The notes beneath the pieces were generated by a model. It did no database searches. It saw only the letters and a list, made by a program, of their open reading frames with translations, and was not told the DNA's origin. DNA of 64,000 nt from Duganella sp. CF458. GTDB lineage: Bacteria; Pseudomonadota; Gammaproteobacteria; Burkholderiales; Burkholderiaceae_D. Position numbers and translations under genes: made by a program. Positions 16,778 through 26,255 of the stretch are shown here, one piece after another (position 1 is the stretch's first letter; each line of letters begins with the position of its first letter). The stretch lies in NCBI RefSeq assembly GCF_900113115.1, contig NZ_FOOF01000010.1:186001-250000 (forward strand), in the 5' to 3' direction.

Positions 16778-17295
16778 GTGCTGCAATAACACGCCCCGTT
16801 ACGACTGCGAACAGCAGCCTGATCGAGCAAGCGGCCGCACTTATTGATAGCCTGAGTCACCTAAATGCTGCGGCGGCAAAAGCGACCGAACTACTCGGTC
16901 TGGCTGGCTTCGCTGGCATGCGCGGTGATACCGCTGACGACCTCCGCCAGGCACTCGCCATCCATGACAACCTGGTGCAAAAGTTCAACGTCAAAGTACG
17001 CACTAGTAATGGCACCGCTACGTTTTGCACGTGCGCTATGAATGCCGCCGGCGCGGTTGAAGCAGAACTGGAGCGCCAGGGCGACAACCCGTGCGGCATC
17101 ACCGTTACGCCAGCGAATCCTGACGAGCTGGCGCTCGCAGCTGCGCATCGCGCGTTGCGGGTTGCCGGGCCGTTAGAGGTTGCCCTCAAAGACCCATCGA
17201 TTGGCTGTGTGCTGCGCGCCTATGCACGCAAGCATCCTGTACGCAGCACGCCTTCTGTCGATTTCAAATCCCGTGCGGCAAACGACCGGGACTAA
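16774..17295 (+). CDS. Unknown prophage protein, Ala-rich helical
   Basis: The product is 173 residues from the ATG at 16774, which overlaps the previous stop; a frame extending back to 16693 only shadows that gene. It is helical and Ala-rich, with SSLIEQAAALIDSLSHLNAAAAKATELLG near the start. A central patch with two cysteines (ATFCTCAMNAAGAVEAELER) and VTPANPDELALAAAHRALRV follow. No enzyme motif is visible. It could be a structural partner or a regulator of the excisionase operon. The family is unknown to me. Confidence 0.6.
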   Translation: MSAAITRPVTTANSSLIEQAAALIDSLSHLNAAAAKATELLGLAGFAGMRGDTADDLRQALAIHDNLVQKFNVKVRTSNGTATFCTCAMNAAGAVEAELERQGDNPCGITVTPANPDELALAAAHRALRVAGPLEVALKDPSIGCVLRAYARKHPVRSTPSVDFKSRAANDRD

Positions 17296-17298
17296 GCT

Positions 17299-17490
17299 AT
17301 GAATGCCAAACAGTATCGCCTGGCGCTACGCGAGTGCGCTGACAAGGCCACCAAAAGCCACCCGACGAAGCCTGAACTTCGCTCGATGCTGTTCATCGCA
17401 CTGCTTTCCGCTTACGCGGGGCATGACGAACACGCTCTGGGCGACCTCCTTTTCAACCTCACCATCGGCACGAACGAAAGCACGAAATGA
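17299..17490 (+). CDS. Unknown small prophage protein
   Basis: A 63-residue helical protein (MNAKQYRLALRECADKATKS..., then LRSMLFIALLSAYAGHDEHALGDLL). It starts 3 bases after the preceding stop and its own stop overlaps the next start (17487-17490). The tight packing supports a real gene in the four-gene operon. No motif is recognised. The size suits a small adaptor or accessory of the excisionase that follows. Confidence 0.55.
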   Translation: MNAKQYRLALRECADKATKSHPTKPELRSMLFIALLSAYAGHDEHALGDLLFNLTIGTNESTK

Positions 17491-17720
17491 GCGTGAACAT
17501 GAACCGACTCTATATAGACCTTCCAGAAGTGGCCAGCCTATTGTCGCTGTCAACCGCGACCATCCAGAAGCTGGTCCGCCAGAGCGAGTTTCCACCGCCG
17601 CGCAAATTGTCCGCCCAGCGTGTCGGCTGGCTCATGCGCGAGGTACAAGCCTGGGCCGAAGAAAGGCCTGTATCCGACTTGCCGCCGCCCCCCAATACAG
17701 GCAGCCGCAAGGTGAAATAG
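17487..17720 (+). CDS. AlpA-family excisionase / transcriptional activator
   Basis: A 77-residue protein. RLYIDLPEVASLLSLSTATIQKLVR and the wing EFPPPRKLSAQRVGWLMREVQAWAEER match the AlpA/MerR-like winged helix of phage excisionases, including the FPPPRKL turn and the final W-x-x-E-R. A second in-frame ATG at 17499 is an alternative start. As last gene of an operon carrying CI operators it would be produced on induction to direct excision with the integrase at 21,101. Confidence 0.82.
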   Translation: MSVNMNRLYIDLPEVASLLSLSTATIQKLVRQSEFPPPRKLSAQRVGWLMREVQAWAEERPVSDLPPPPNTGSRKVK

Positions 17721-17940
17721 CTTAGGCAAGACCCAGTAGGAGGCGTAAGTCAGCTCGTCGGTAGCTTCCTCAATGCGGAAGTAACCGTAAATCACCTCTT
17801 TGCTCATTCAAATTTCCCGCATGAAGACCTTTATAGCGCATTATGCGGGGAAACCATTTCTCAAATAGCTGCAATTGTGTGCGGCGAGACTGTGCCGAAC
17901 GCTGCCCTTCCAGCAGTTAACAATTATTCGGCCGCAATAC

Positions 17941-20900
17941 TCAAGGATGCGAATCGCGTGTGAGCAATTCGGGAGAATAACAAGAAGTCAAGGCTCGCAC
18001 CTTGACAAGCCTGCGAAAATCAAGATCACCATTGATATTCCTTGATTTCGAAATCGCATAACACGAATTTTCATCTTTCTCCACCATAATAGGCAGTTTG
18101 AAGCTAATAGATGAAAGCAGCCTACTATCCGCCCCCAGCCCAAGTCTAAATGCGTCCCCATCCCTAATCCAAGCAACCAATTCCTCGAACGAATTTGCAT
18201 ATAAAACAAATTTCTCTGATCGATCAATCGCATTATTGCCAATAAGACAATTTAACCGATCAAGTGCAGCTCTATCATTTCTTCTTCTTTTTCGCATCTC
18301 AAACTGGATAGTTGCAATACTTAGCACTAACATGACTGGCATACCTATGCGCAAAAAATCTGGAACTGATGCTGGACCAATGTTGAACAGTGACAAAACG
18401 TAGCCACCAACCCACCCCATTGCATAGACAAGTACACAAGTAAGAATGAGGATAAGTGGGAAGGTTAAGAACCCTTCTTTCACAAACACTGCGTAATATG
18501 TCTTCCTAGAAAACCAATTAATTCGCCCCCCAAGCGACCTATTACTATATAGCACCATAAGAAAGACTATAAGCGCAATATAACCCGAACAAGCAATCCA
18601 AAAATAATTCGATCCTTTGATGGCAAGATATGATGATGCAACAAATTGCTTCATTTCAGAGCCATCGGTTTTCGCTCCTCCATGCTCAACAGAAAGGACT
18701 ATCGCGAAAAGAAATACAATTGGGAGCAGGAAAGCCACCAGCCATTCATTACCCCCTGTATAATTCTTTCTTGGCCTGAACTCTTCCGACACAAAATTCA
18801 AAAATGTACTACGTTTCGTCAAATTAAATACTAACTCACTCGAAAGCAGGAAGGCTGAGGTAATTTTACTCAATCCATCCAAAAATGGACGGATATTAAG
18901 ACAACGCTTCACAATGTGATTAGCACCCACACTTAATGGCAGGCGCGCTGCCAACGCCTGGATGCGTAACCGTTTTTCAATCGAATCCGCAGACAGCACC
19001 GCCTTAGCGAGACGATCTTGAATGAATTCATTGATTCCGTCAGCTTTTTCCAGGAAAACACATTGTGAAAATGCTGCCTGAGTAAATAGTTCCTCTGAAA
19101 AGCATGTTTCAAGATAAGCGGAAAGCGTGTCAGACGGCAGTAAGCCACCGAGTTGAATAACCATCTTTTTATCAATGTGATCCCCGTTATTCCAACGCGT
19201 TGCCAAAACAGTTTGTATAGTAGTTCTCAAACCTAACGGTACATCAAGGGTTCTCCGACTGAACCCCTCCTGGAGAATCGCAAGTAAGTTCGCCAAATTA
19301 TCAGATTCCCAGTCGAAATACGCATAGGCAATATCCAGGACCTCTCCCGAGACTTTAGGCCGGTTATCGATGCCATTCAAAATATTCATGGCCGCTTCGA
19401 TCAAGTATGATATTTCACCAATCTCTTGAGTCTGGAGTAACGTCACTGTGTACTCCCGCCAAGTTGGGTTCGACAATAGCTCTTCAGGCTCAATGAAATC
19501 TGGATTTCCCGCCAGGAAATTTGAAAATATAGTTTCCTGATATCGTCTATGCACGAATGTAAATCTACTATCTCCCTTCCCAGCAGAGGAAACGTCATTT
19601 CGCCCAATTTTTACATCAATCAGTGCATGGATAATTCTCGTAATATAATCAGCATCTGCGCCTGGGATCGAAGCAATAATCTCATCAACTTTTGGAGCTA
19701 AACTCATACCAGGATTAGTAGCCAGCAAAACGGCCAACCTCCTAGCTCCATCTAACAATTCGGCTGAGTCGAGATTATATTTATTCCTAATATATTCTGG
19801 ATCACGATGAGCCAAGCGATCAATATGCGATGAAAGCAGCTGATGATCGTTTACTGGCTGTTGCCCTGTGTCCTTCACGTATCTACAAAGAAGCGTAAGA
19901 AATAACGGATTGTTCCCGACCTTACTAGCCTCCTCCGCTAAGTGTCGAAATACGAGTTCCATCTGATCATGCTTAAGGAAAGAATTTGAAACAAGTTCAC
20001 GTTGCCTCTCGAAACCAAGCGGAAGAATTCTAAATTTCTCCCAAGGAAGCGCTTCAGGCCCTTTATATTCGCGCGATGCCAGGATTGCCTTGCAATCCCC
20101 CATCCCGGAAAGGAATTTCCGGATTGCTTCCGAGTATTTTTTTACGGTATCACTACCTGTGGCGGAATGAAGGATTTGCGGTATTTCATCAAATGAATCA
20201 AATAAGAAGCACCAAACTCCATCCTCCTTGAATTCATTCCAATTCTCTTTGACATAATCACTTGTATCTGCATCACCGCGACGTATATTGTCAATTACAA
20301 ACTTTTTTATCAGATTGGCATCTATTTCCTCCCCGGCTGCGACCTCCAATTCACGCAAATTAAGATAAAGCGGTACCATTTCGTTCGCCCGCTTTGAATG
20401 CTTACCTTTAGTGGCAAGCTGTTTAGCCAGATGCCGAAGCGCAACGCTCTTTCCGCTTCCAGGTTCGCCAACAAGCAAAACTGTCTTCTCAGCAGTGCTT
20501 TCCAGAGCCGCCATTAGTGACGAAACTCTTCGTATGCCGAACGACTTTCGCTTTAAAATGCGGCGCATCTTAGTTGAGTAATATCCTCCCTCTGTTTCCA
20601 CTTCAGCTTCAAGGTCAGTGAAATATTGATCGTTCCAGTTTTCTGATTTTGCAATATGAGCCAGGTCACTATCCAGAACCGCACAAAACTGCGATCGTCT
20701 ACGAACTTTTCGTTGTTGCTCTAGGGTTGCTAAGAATGCAGGCGGGTTTTTCTTGACCTCCTCGCTAAACGCCAGTAACAGCTCCAAAGACCTGCGAAGG
20801 CCCTTAATTATCAAAAATATAGTGATCAATATTGAGAGCGCGAGGATTCCCCATGCAGCAACTGCATTCCAACCGTGTGACCATTCGAAGTTTGCAAGGA

Positions 20901-20976
20901 CAAATTCGACGAGTCCACTAATTATCGGAATAATCTTTTCAGCCGCTATTTCGCCAAATTTTTCAAACATAGTCAA
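17941..20976 (-). CDS. Membrane-anchored NACHT-type STAND NTPase (candidate phage-defence cargo)
   Basis: A 1011-residue protein. An N-terminal membrane helix lies at about 38-60 (AVAAWGILALSILITIFLII) and a basic coiled linker follows. The NACHT NTPase has Walker A LVGEPGSGKSVALRHLA (motif at about 170-177), NLRELE, Walker B WCFLFDSFDEIP (Asp260, Asp263) and the sensor-type ILASREYKG (about 298-305). A winged-helix and helical-repeat middle part follows. Three to four membrane segments lie between about 735 and 900 (WLVAFLLPIVFLFAIVLSV, WIACSGYIALIVFLMVL, FPLILILTCVLVYAMGWVGG). The gene is visibly AT-richer than its neighbours and sits alone between integrase and excisionase. That is a common site for prophage cargo, and NACHT proteins of this kind often sense infection and kill the cell. 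Sensing ligand and effector mode are not visible. Confidence 0.8.
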   Translation of the reverse strand: MTMFEKFGEIAAEKIIPIISGLVEFVLANFEWSHGWNAVAAWGILALSILITIFLIIKGLRRSLELLLAFSEEVKKNPPAFLATLEQQRKVRRRSQFCAVLDSDLAHIAKSENWNDQYFTDLEAEVETEGGYYSTKMRRILKRKSFGIRRVSSLMAALESTAEKTVLLVGEPGSGKSVALRHLAKQLATKGKHSKRANEMVPLYLNLRELEVAAGEEIDANLIKKFVIDNIRRGDADTSDYVKENWNEFKEDGVWCFLFDSFDEIPQILHSATGSDTVKKYSEAIRKFLSGMGDCKAILASREYKGPEALPWEKFRILPLGFERQRELVSNSFLKHDQMELVFRHLAEEASKVGNNPLFLTLLCRYVKDTGQQPVNDHQLLSSHIDRLAHRDPEYIRNKYNLDSAELLDGARRLAVLLATNPGMSLAPKVDEIIASIPGADADYITRIIHALIDVKIGRNDVSSAGKGDSRFTFVHRRYQETIFSNFLAGNPDFIEPEELLSNPTWREYTVTLLQTQEIGEISYLIEAAMNILNGIDNRPKVSGEVLDIAYAYFDWESDNLANLLAILQEGFSRRTLDVPLGLRTTIQTVLATRWNNGDHIDKKMVIQLGGLLPSDTLSAYLETCFSEELFTQAAFSQCVFLEKADGINEFIQDRLAKAVLSADSIEKRLRIQALAARLPLSVGANHIVKRCLNIRPFLDGLSKITSAFLLSSELVFNLTKRSTFLNFVSEEFRPRKNYTGGNEWLVAFLLPIVFLFAIVLSVEHGGAKTDGSEMKQFVASSYLAIKGSNYFWIACSGYIALIVFLMVLYSNRSLGGRINWFSRKTYYAVFVKEGFLTFPLILILTCVLVYAMGWVGGYVLSLFNIGPASVPDFLRIGMPVMLVLSIATIQFEMRKRRRNDRAALDRLNCLIGNNAIDRSEKFVLYANSFEELVAWIRDGDAFRLGLGADSRLLSSISFKLPIMVEKDENSCYAISKSRNINGDLDFRRLVKVRALTSCYSPELLTRDSHP

Positions 20977-21100
20977 TCATTCCCAAAAATTGTAGTGAGG
21001 CTGGCTAATTTGACCGCAAATGAAGTCATCTGATCATATAGCCCTAGGAGAAAAGAAAATTTCTCGAGCTTTCCAGATTTTCCCCAAGAATACATAACCA

Positions 21101-22411
21101 TTAAGGCAAAGACAACAATTCACTTCCGTTCGCCAACTGCTCGAGGCGCGGGGCAAGACGCGCAAGCCATTCTCGCTTCTCCTTATCGTATGTATGGCGG
21201 TTATAAATCCCTGTAATGCCATGTTTCATGTGGCCGAGAATCGCCTCACCAACTTCGTCTGGACAGCCAAGCGCGGCGAGTAGTGTCCTAGAGCTGCGTC
21301 GTAGATCATGCGGAGCCCAACGCTCCACTGGCAATCGCGACCTCTCATACGTCGGTCGCGTTTTCGCATAGGGCATGTGCAACCATACTTGGGACGCTAC
21401 GTTCTTCTGCTCTACATGCCCCGACGCACAATGCTTTGAGGGGAACAAATAGCCTCCGTCTGCAACATCCAAGCGCCGCCGCACTATCCGCTCCGCACGA
21501 CCTACTAATGGCACGCGAAAGTCGGTCGCATGCTCTCGCCAACTGTTCTTTGTCTTATCCTTCGGAACGGTCCACCACAGACCATCGACCTCCTCCGTGA
21601 TCTCATCGGCGTGCATGGCCAAGATTTCCGAGCCTCGGGCACAAGTCCACAGGTACAGCGTAAGCACGTCTTCGACCAGCCGAGAGAAATTCGGCAACCA
21701 GGGAATTAACTTGGCCAACTCCGCCTCGCTGAGCACCCGTTTCGTAACACCGGCAGGCACCCCTTGGATCATGCGACCTTTGCTGCGCAACTTGCCGCGC
21801 ATGATTAACCGCCACCAGTTTGGAACGGTTTCTGGCAGCCGACCGGAATCGAGCGCGTAGTCCCAAGCGGCACCAATCTCCGCTCGTAATTTCGCAGCCT
21901 GGACCGGAATATGTCCAAACGACTCAATCAAATCGAATGCTACCGATCGCGTAACTTCCACCGCCTTCAGATCACCAGTCTCGCCCAGCATGGTCGCAAA
22001 CATGCGCCGCACCTCAGCCACACCCTTATCTCCGCGATTCTTTTCAACGTACTTGACCAGATAGTTGTCGCAAACGTCGGCTACGGTGAGCCCCTCAATG
22101 GAGACTCGCGCGCGTTCCGCAGCGGCAGCAGCGCGTTTCTCGCCGCGCTCGGCACGCTTCGCTGCGCTGGGATCGGCTCCGTCGGCACGCGCCAGGCGTA
22201 GCTTTTCCCAGGCCACTGTCGCGGCTGCGAAAGAAACAGTCGGCCATTCGCCGATCTTGGTCTGCTTCATCTTGCCATCAACCGGGCTTTTGTAACGGTA
22301 GATCCAGGATCGCTTCGTTGCCGTCACTTCAAAACGCAGTCCTGGGCACTCGGAAATGGTAAAGTGTTGACCTGCTGGCAAAAGCTTAGCAGCGCGCGCA
22401 TCAAATGGCAT
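21101..22411 (-). CDS. Tyrosine integrase, DUF4102/P4 type
   Basis: A 436-residue site-specific recombinase. The N-terminal DUF4102 arm-binding domain is at 1-90 (ECPGLRFEVTATKRSWIYRY; KIGEWPTVSFAAA), then a core-binding domain (about 105-200). The catalytic domain has Arg259 (TCARGSEIL), His368 and Arg371 (APHDLRRSSRT), His394 (LGHMKHG) and the probable nucleophile Tyr403 (IYNRHTYDKEK). All residues needed for activity appear intact. Integrases of this type are read away from their attachment site, so the prophage end should lie between 22,412 and mutS. Confidence 0.93.
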   Translation of the reverse strand: MPFDARAAKLLPAGQHFTISECPGLRFEVTATKRSWIYRYKSPVDGKMKQTKIGEWPTVSFAAATVAWEKLRLARADGADPSAAKRAERGEKRAAAAAERARVSIEGLTVADVCDNYLVKYVEKNRGDKGVAEVRRMFATMLGETGDLKAVEVTRSVAFDLIESFGHIPVQAAKLRAEIGAAWDYALDSGRLPETVPNWWRLIMRGKLRSKGRMIQGVPAGVTKRVLSEAELAKLIPWLPNFSRLVEDVLTLYLWTCARGSEILAMHADEITEEVDGLWWTVPKDKTKNSWREHATDFRVPLVGRAERIVRRRLDVADGGYLFPSKHCASGHVEQKNVASQVWLHMPYAKTRPTYERSRLPVERWAPHDLRRSSRTLLAALGCPDEVGEAILGHMKHGITGIYNRHTYDKEKREWLARLAPRLEQLANGSELLSLP

Positions 22412-22431
22412 GGTTCCCCTTGCGGTGTAGG

Positions 22432-22553
22432 TTTGGCGTAGCTTTTCATCATTCGGATGAAGTGAGCCAGAATTTTAGCGTAACTTCAATTTTTCATAGA
22501 AAAAAAGTTACGCCAAAAATGCAAGTGTCCGCATAGGCATGTATGCGCATACA
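22432..22553. repeat. Probable attachment-site/arm region: TTTGGCGTAAC repeats and palindrome
   Basis: Three copies of a TTTRGCGTARCTT motif surround the integrase start: TTTGGCGTAGCTTTT at 22432-22446, TTTAGCGTAACTTCA at 22474-22488, and an inverted copy at 22501-22517. They suit integrase arm-type sites or integrase autoregulation. A perfect 14-base palindrome TGTATGCGCATACA lies at 22540-22553. A 9-base direct repeat AAGCAGAAT follows at 22558 and 22575. The exact core cannot be set because the other prophage end lies outside the window. Confidence 0.5.
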
Positions 22554-22598
22554 GTAAAAGCAGAATCGGTGATCAAGCAGAATTCTTCATAAATTTCA

Positions 22599-22604
22599 TA
22601 TACT
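22599..22604 (+). promoter_or_regulatory. -10-like box close to the mutS start
   Basis: TATACT ends 5 bases before the GTG start codon at 22610, with no good Shine-Dalgarno in between. Either the mutS message starts at or near this codon, or translation begins at the ATG at 22667. Confidence 0.35.
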
Positions 22605-22609
22605 TATTC

Positions 22610-25273
22610 GTGAACACCTTATCAAAACAAGAGGTTACAGCAGCACCCGACAGCAAGGTTACTCCGATGATGCAGCAATACCTGCGCATCAAGGCCGATT
22701 ACCCGAACATGCTGGTGTTCTACCGCATGGGCGACTTTTACGAGCTGTTCTTCGACGATGCCGAGAAGGCTTCACGGGTGCTGGGCATTACGCTGACGGC
22801 GCGCGGCAGCCAGAACGGCGTGCCGATCAAGATGGCGGGCGTGCCTTTCCACTCCCTGGATGGCTACCTGGCCAAGCTGGTCAAGGTCGGCGAGTCCTGC
22901 GCCATCGCCGAACAGATCGGCGACCCGGCCCTGGCCAAGGGGCCGGTCGAGCGCAAGGTGGTGCGCGTGGTCACGCCGGGCACCCTGACCGATTCGGACC
23001 TGCTGCCGGAGAAATCGGAGCGCCCGTTGCTGTCCATGACCATGATCAGTAACCGCAAGGTGGTCACCTGCGGCCTGGCCTGGCTGTCGCTGGCTTCCGG
23101 CGCGCTGCGCCTGATGGAATTCTCCGGCGACCAGCGCAGCGTCAACACGCGCCTGGGACAGGAACTTGAACGCATCGCGCCGGCCGAAATCCTGCGCGGC
23201 GACGATGCCGACATGTTCGAGGAAGTCACCTTCTGCCACGTCAACAACGTGCCGGCCTGGCACTTCGACGTGGTGCACGGCCACAAGGCCCTGCTGGACC
23301 AGCTGGCGGTCGCCACCCTGACCGGCTTCGGCGCGGAAGGCCTGGGCGCGGCATTCGGCGCGGCCGGTGCCCTGCTGCGCTACGCGCAATCGACCCAGGG
23401 CCGCGGGCTGCAGCACGTCAAGAGCCTGTCCTGCGAATCGGAAAACGAGTACATCGGCCTGGACGCGGCAACGCGCCGCAACCTGGAGCTGACGGAAACC
23501 ATCCGCGGCCAGGAGTCCCCTACCCTGTTCTCGCTGCTGGACCACTGCCGCACCGCCATGGGCTCGCGACTGCTGCGCCACTGGCTGCACCACGCGAAAC
23601 GCGACCAGTCGGTGGCCCGCGCGCGCCACGATGCCATCGCGGCACTGATGCAGCACGACACCACCGGTTCGCTGGCTTACCATCTGGCGCAAGTGCCCGA
23701 CATCGAACGCATCACCACCCGCGTGGCCCTGCTGTCGGCGCGCCCGCGCGACCTGTCCGCCCTGCGCGACGGCTTGCAGCAGCTGCCCAAGCTGCAGCAC
23801 GCCATGCAGCGCGCCCTTGGCCACGACAACGCGCAAGGCCTGTTGGCCAAGCTGCACTTCGGCTTGAACGAGCCGCAGGAATGCGTCGACCTGCTGGTGC
23901 GCGCCATCATGCCGGAACCGGCCACCATGGTGCGCGACGGGGGCGTGATCGCGCGCGGCTTCGATGCGGAACTGGATGAACTGCGCGGCCTGTCCGAAAA
24001 TGCCGGCCAGTTCCTGGTCGACCTGGAAACCCGCGAACGCGAACGTACCGGCATCGCCAACCTGCGGGTGGAATACAACCGCGTGCACGGCTTCTACATC
24101 GAGGTCACCAACGGCCAGGCCGACAAGGTGCCGGAAGACTACCGCCGCCGCCAGACGCTGAAGAACTGCGAACGCTATATCACGCCGGAGCTGAAAGCCT
24201 TCGAAGACAAGGCCCTGTCGGCCCAGGACCGTGCCCTGGCGCGCGAGAAAATGCTGTACGACGAGCTGCTGGCGGCACTGGCGCCTTTCATCGGCGCGCT
24301 GCAAGCGATCGCCCAGGCCCTGGCCCAGGTCGACACCCTGTGCTCGCTGGCCGAGCACGCCCTGCGCAACAACTGGTGCGCGCCGGACCTGGTGGCCGAT
24401 CCATGCATCAACATCGTCGAAGGCCGCCACCCGGTGGTGGAAAACCAGATCGAACGCTTCATCGCCAACGACTGCAAGTTCATGGCCGAGCGCCGCCTGC
24501 TGCTGATCACCGGCCCGAACATGGGCGGTAAATCGACCTTCATGCGCCAGGTCGCCTTGATTACCCTGCTGGCCTATGTGGGCAGCTATGTGCCGGCAAG
24601 CAGCGCCACCATCGGTCCGATCGACCGCGTATTCACCCGTATCGGCGCTACCGACGACTTGGCCGGCGGCCGCTCCACCTTCATGGTGGAGATGACCGAA
24701 GCGGCCACCATCCTGAATGGCGCCACCGAGCATTCGCTGGTACTGATGGATGAAATCGGCCGCGGCACCTCGACTTTCGACGGCCTGGCGCTGGCGTGGG
24801 CGATTGCGCGCCACCTGATCGAATCCAGCCGCAGCTTTACGCTGTTCGCGACCCACTACTTCGAACTGACCCAGCTGCCGGAAGCGCATCCGACCGCCGC
24901 CAACGTGCACCTGTCGGCGGTGGAGCATAAGGATTCCATCGTGTTCCTGCATGCGGTGCAAAACGGCCCAGCGTCGCAAAGCTACGGCTTGCAGGTGGCA
25001 CAACTGGCAGGCGTGCCGCAACCGGTGATCAAGGCGGCCCGCAAGCACCTGGCGCGCCTGGAAGCGCAAGCGCTGGATGCCACGCCGCAGCTCGACCTGT
25101 TTGCAGCGCCAGTGGCTGACGCCAACGACGACGAGGCGCCAGCGGCCGCTCCCGCCGCCGATCCGCGCGCCGAGGAGCTGCTGGCGGCTCTGGAGGACAT
25201 CGATCCGGACGCCATGACCCCGCGCGAAGCGCTGGACCGCCTGTACCAGCTCAAACGCCTGGCGCAGGCATGA
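22610..25273 (+). CDS. mutS: DNA mismatch repair protein MutS
   Basis: An 887-residue mismatch-recognition ATPase. The mismatch-reading Phe-x-Glu is in [14 protein letters not shown]. The clamp and lever domains are in the middle. The C-terminal ABC-type ATPase has Walker [11 protein letters not shown], the D-loop/Walker [13 protein letters not shown] and [11 protein letters not shown]. Full length and intact. The start may be GTG at 22610 or the ATG at 22667 ([10 protein letters not shown]), since family members vary before this point. The prophage abuts its 5' end, which may alter its promoter. A secreted phosphoesterase-like gene follows with an ATGA overlap. Confidence 0.97.
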   Translation: MNTLSKQEVTAAPDSKVTPMMQQYLRIKADYPNMLVFYRMGDFYELFFDDAEKASRVLGITLTARGSQNGVPIKMAGVPFHSLDGYLAKLVKVGESCAIAEQIGDPALAKGPVERKVVRVVTPGTLTDSDLLPEKSERPLLSMTMISNRKVVTCGLAWLSLASGALRLMEFSGDQRSVNTRLGQELERIAPAEILRGDDADMFEEVTFCHVNNVPAWHFDVVHGHKALLDQLAVATLTGFGAEGLGAAFGAAGALLRYAQSTQGRGLQHVKSLSCESENEYIGLDAATRRNLELTETIRGQESPTLFSLLDHCRTAMGSRLLRHWLHHAKRDQSVARARHDAIAALMQHDTTGSLAYHLAQVPDIERITTRVALLSARPRDLSALRDGLQQLPKLQHAMQRALGHDNAQGLLAKLHFGLNEPQECVDLLVRAIMPEPATMVRDGGVIARGFDAELDELRGLSENAGQFLVDLETRERERTGIANLRVEYNRVHGFYIEVTNGQADKVPEDYRRRQTLKNCERYITPELKAFEDKALSAQDRALAREKMLYDELLAALAPFIGALQAIAQALAQVDTLCSLAEHALRNNWCAPDLVADPCINIVEGRHPVVENQIERFIANDCKFMAERRLLLITGPNMGGKSTFMRQVALITLLAYVGSYVPASSATIGPIDRVFTRIGATDDLAGGRSTFMVEMTEAATILNGATEHSLVLMDEIGRGTSTFDGLALAWAIARHLIESSRSFTLFATHYFELTQLPEAHPTAANVHLSAVEHKDSIVFLHAVQNGPASQSYGLQVAQLAGVPQPVIKAARKHLARLEAQALDATPQLDLFAAPVADANDDEAPAAAPAADPRAEELLAALEDIDPDAMTPREALDRLYQLKRLAQA

Positions 25274-26220
25274 AACGGCGGTTTGCCCTGGGCACGCTGG
25301 CGGCGGCGGCCGCGCTGGCCGCCGCCGTGCTGGTCGCGCCGGCCGCCCGTGCACGCAGCGACAAGGCTGCAGCGCGCCAAGGCGAATTCAGCTTCGCCCT
25401 GCTGGGACACAACTTCCCCAAGGGCGAAGGCGACGCCGAATTCCGCCGCATGCTGGCCGAAGCAAGCCGCGCTGAACCGGCCTTCCTGATCGCCAACGGC
25501 ATCAAGTCGGGCAGCGAGCCGTGCACCGACAGCCTGTACCAGGAACGCCGCGACCTGATGAACAGCGCCGAGCGCCCGCTGGTGCTGCTGCCGGCCGGCA
25601 GCGACTGGACCGATTGCCGCAATTCCAACGGCAAATCGAACGCCATCGAACGCCTCAACCGAATTCGCGAATTGTTCTTCCCCTTGCCCGATGCGCTGGG
25701 CAAGGGCAAGCTGGTGTTGAACCGCCAGTCCGGCATCGCCAAGTTCCGCGATTACGCCGAGAACACCTATTGGGAATACGAGAACGTCCTGTTCGTCACA
25801 CTCAACGTGCCGGCCAAGAACAACCACTACCTGAGCGAAGCTGGCCGCAACAGCGAATACGAAGATCGCATGGTGGCCAACCGCGGCTGGCTGCACCGCG
25901 CCTTCCTGCACGCCAGGCGCAAGAACATTGCCGGCATCGTGCTGGTGATGGATGGCGACATCGGGGCCCATGTGGAGCAAGGCTTCTTTGCCCGGCTGGC
26001 GCAAAAGCGGGACGGCTTTACCGAGATCCGCCGCATCGTGCGCGCGCAGGCCGACAAGTACCGGGGGCAGTTGCTGCTGGTAGACAACCGCAAGCAGGGC
26101 AAGGCCGCTCCGGCAATCGAATGGAACAAGAACGTCGGCCACCTGGCATTGGGTGCCGAATGGACGGCGCTGCGCGTCATTCCAGGCAGCGCTTCGCTGT
26201 TCGCCCTGGGCAGCGAATGA
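25270..26220 (+). CDS. Secreted metallophosphoesterase-like protein of unknown function
   Basis: A 316-residue protein with a signal peptide ([28 protein letters not shown]). The mature part ([50 protein letters not shown]) follows the strand-loop order of calcineurin-like phosphoesterases, where D..H, GN/GD and GH motifs bind metals. Several expected metal ligands are replaced, for example GHNF instead of GDxH and NGIKSG instead of GD. It may therefore be catalytically altered. It is translationally coupled to mutS (ATGA). The link to mismatch repair is positional only. Confidence 0.6.
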   Translation: MKRRFALGTLAAAAALAAAVLVAPAARARSDKAAARQGEFSFALLGHNFPKGEGDAEFRRMLAEASRAEPAFLIANGIKSGSEPCTDSLYQERRDLMNSAERPLVLLPAGSDWTDCRNSNGKSNAIERLNRIRELFFPLPDALGKGKLVLNRQSGIAKFRDYAENTYWEYENVLFVTLNVPAKNNHYLSEAGRNSEYEDRMVANRGWLHRAFLHARRKNIAGIVLVMDGDIGAHVEQGFFARLAQKRDGFTEIRRIVRAQADKYRGQLLLVDNRKQGKAAPAIEWNKNVGHLALGAEWTALRVIPGSASLFALGSE

Positions 26221-26222
26221 CG

Positions 26223-26249
26223 TAAAAAAAGCCCCGCGCTGCGGGGCTT
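26223..26249. terminator. Terminator between the mutS operon and slyD (convergent)
   Basis: AAGCCCCGC (26229-26237) pairs with GCGGGGCTT (26241-26249) around GCT. On the minus strand a run of seven T follows, so it is strongest for slyD; it also sits 3 bases after the + strand gene's stop. Confidence 0.85.
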
Positions 26250-26255
26250 GGGATC

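Noticed and set aside
17550-17807. 85-codon minus-strand frame starting MSKEVIYGYFRIEEATDEL
   Set aside because: The first 29 codons outside the excisionase gene look protein-like, but the rest is antisense to it and the ribosome site is weak. Possibly a truncated gene; not supported well enough to annotate.
22412-22609. tRNA gene as integration target
   Set aside because: DUF4102 integrases often use tRNA ends, but no cloverleaf or conserved T-loop sequence is visible in the gap or in the flanking mutS start.
22772-25354. 860-codon open frame opposite mutS
   Set aside because: It is the antisense frame of a GC-rich conserved gene, shows no motif and has mutS-derived Gln/Arg/His bias. mutS is certain.
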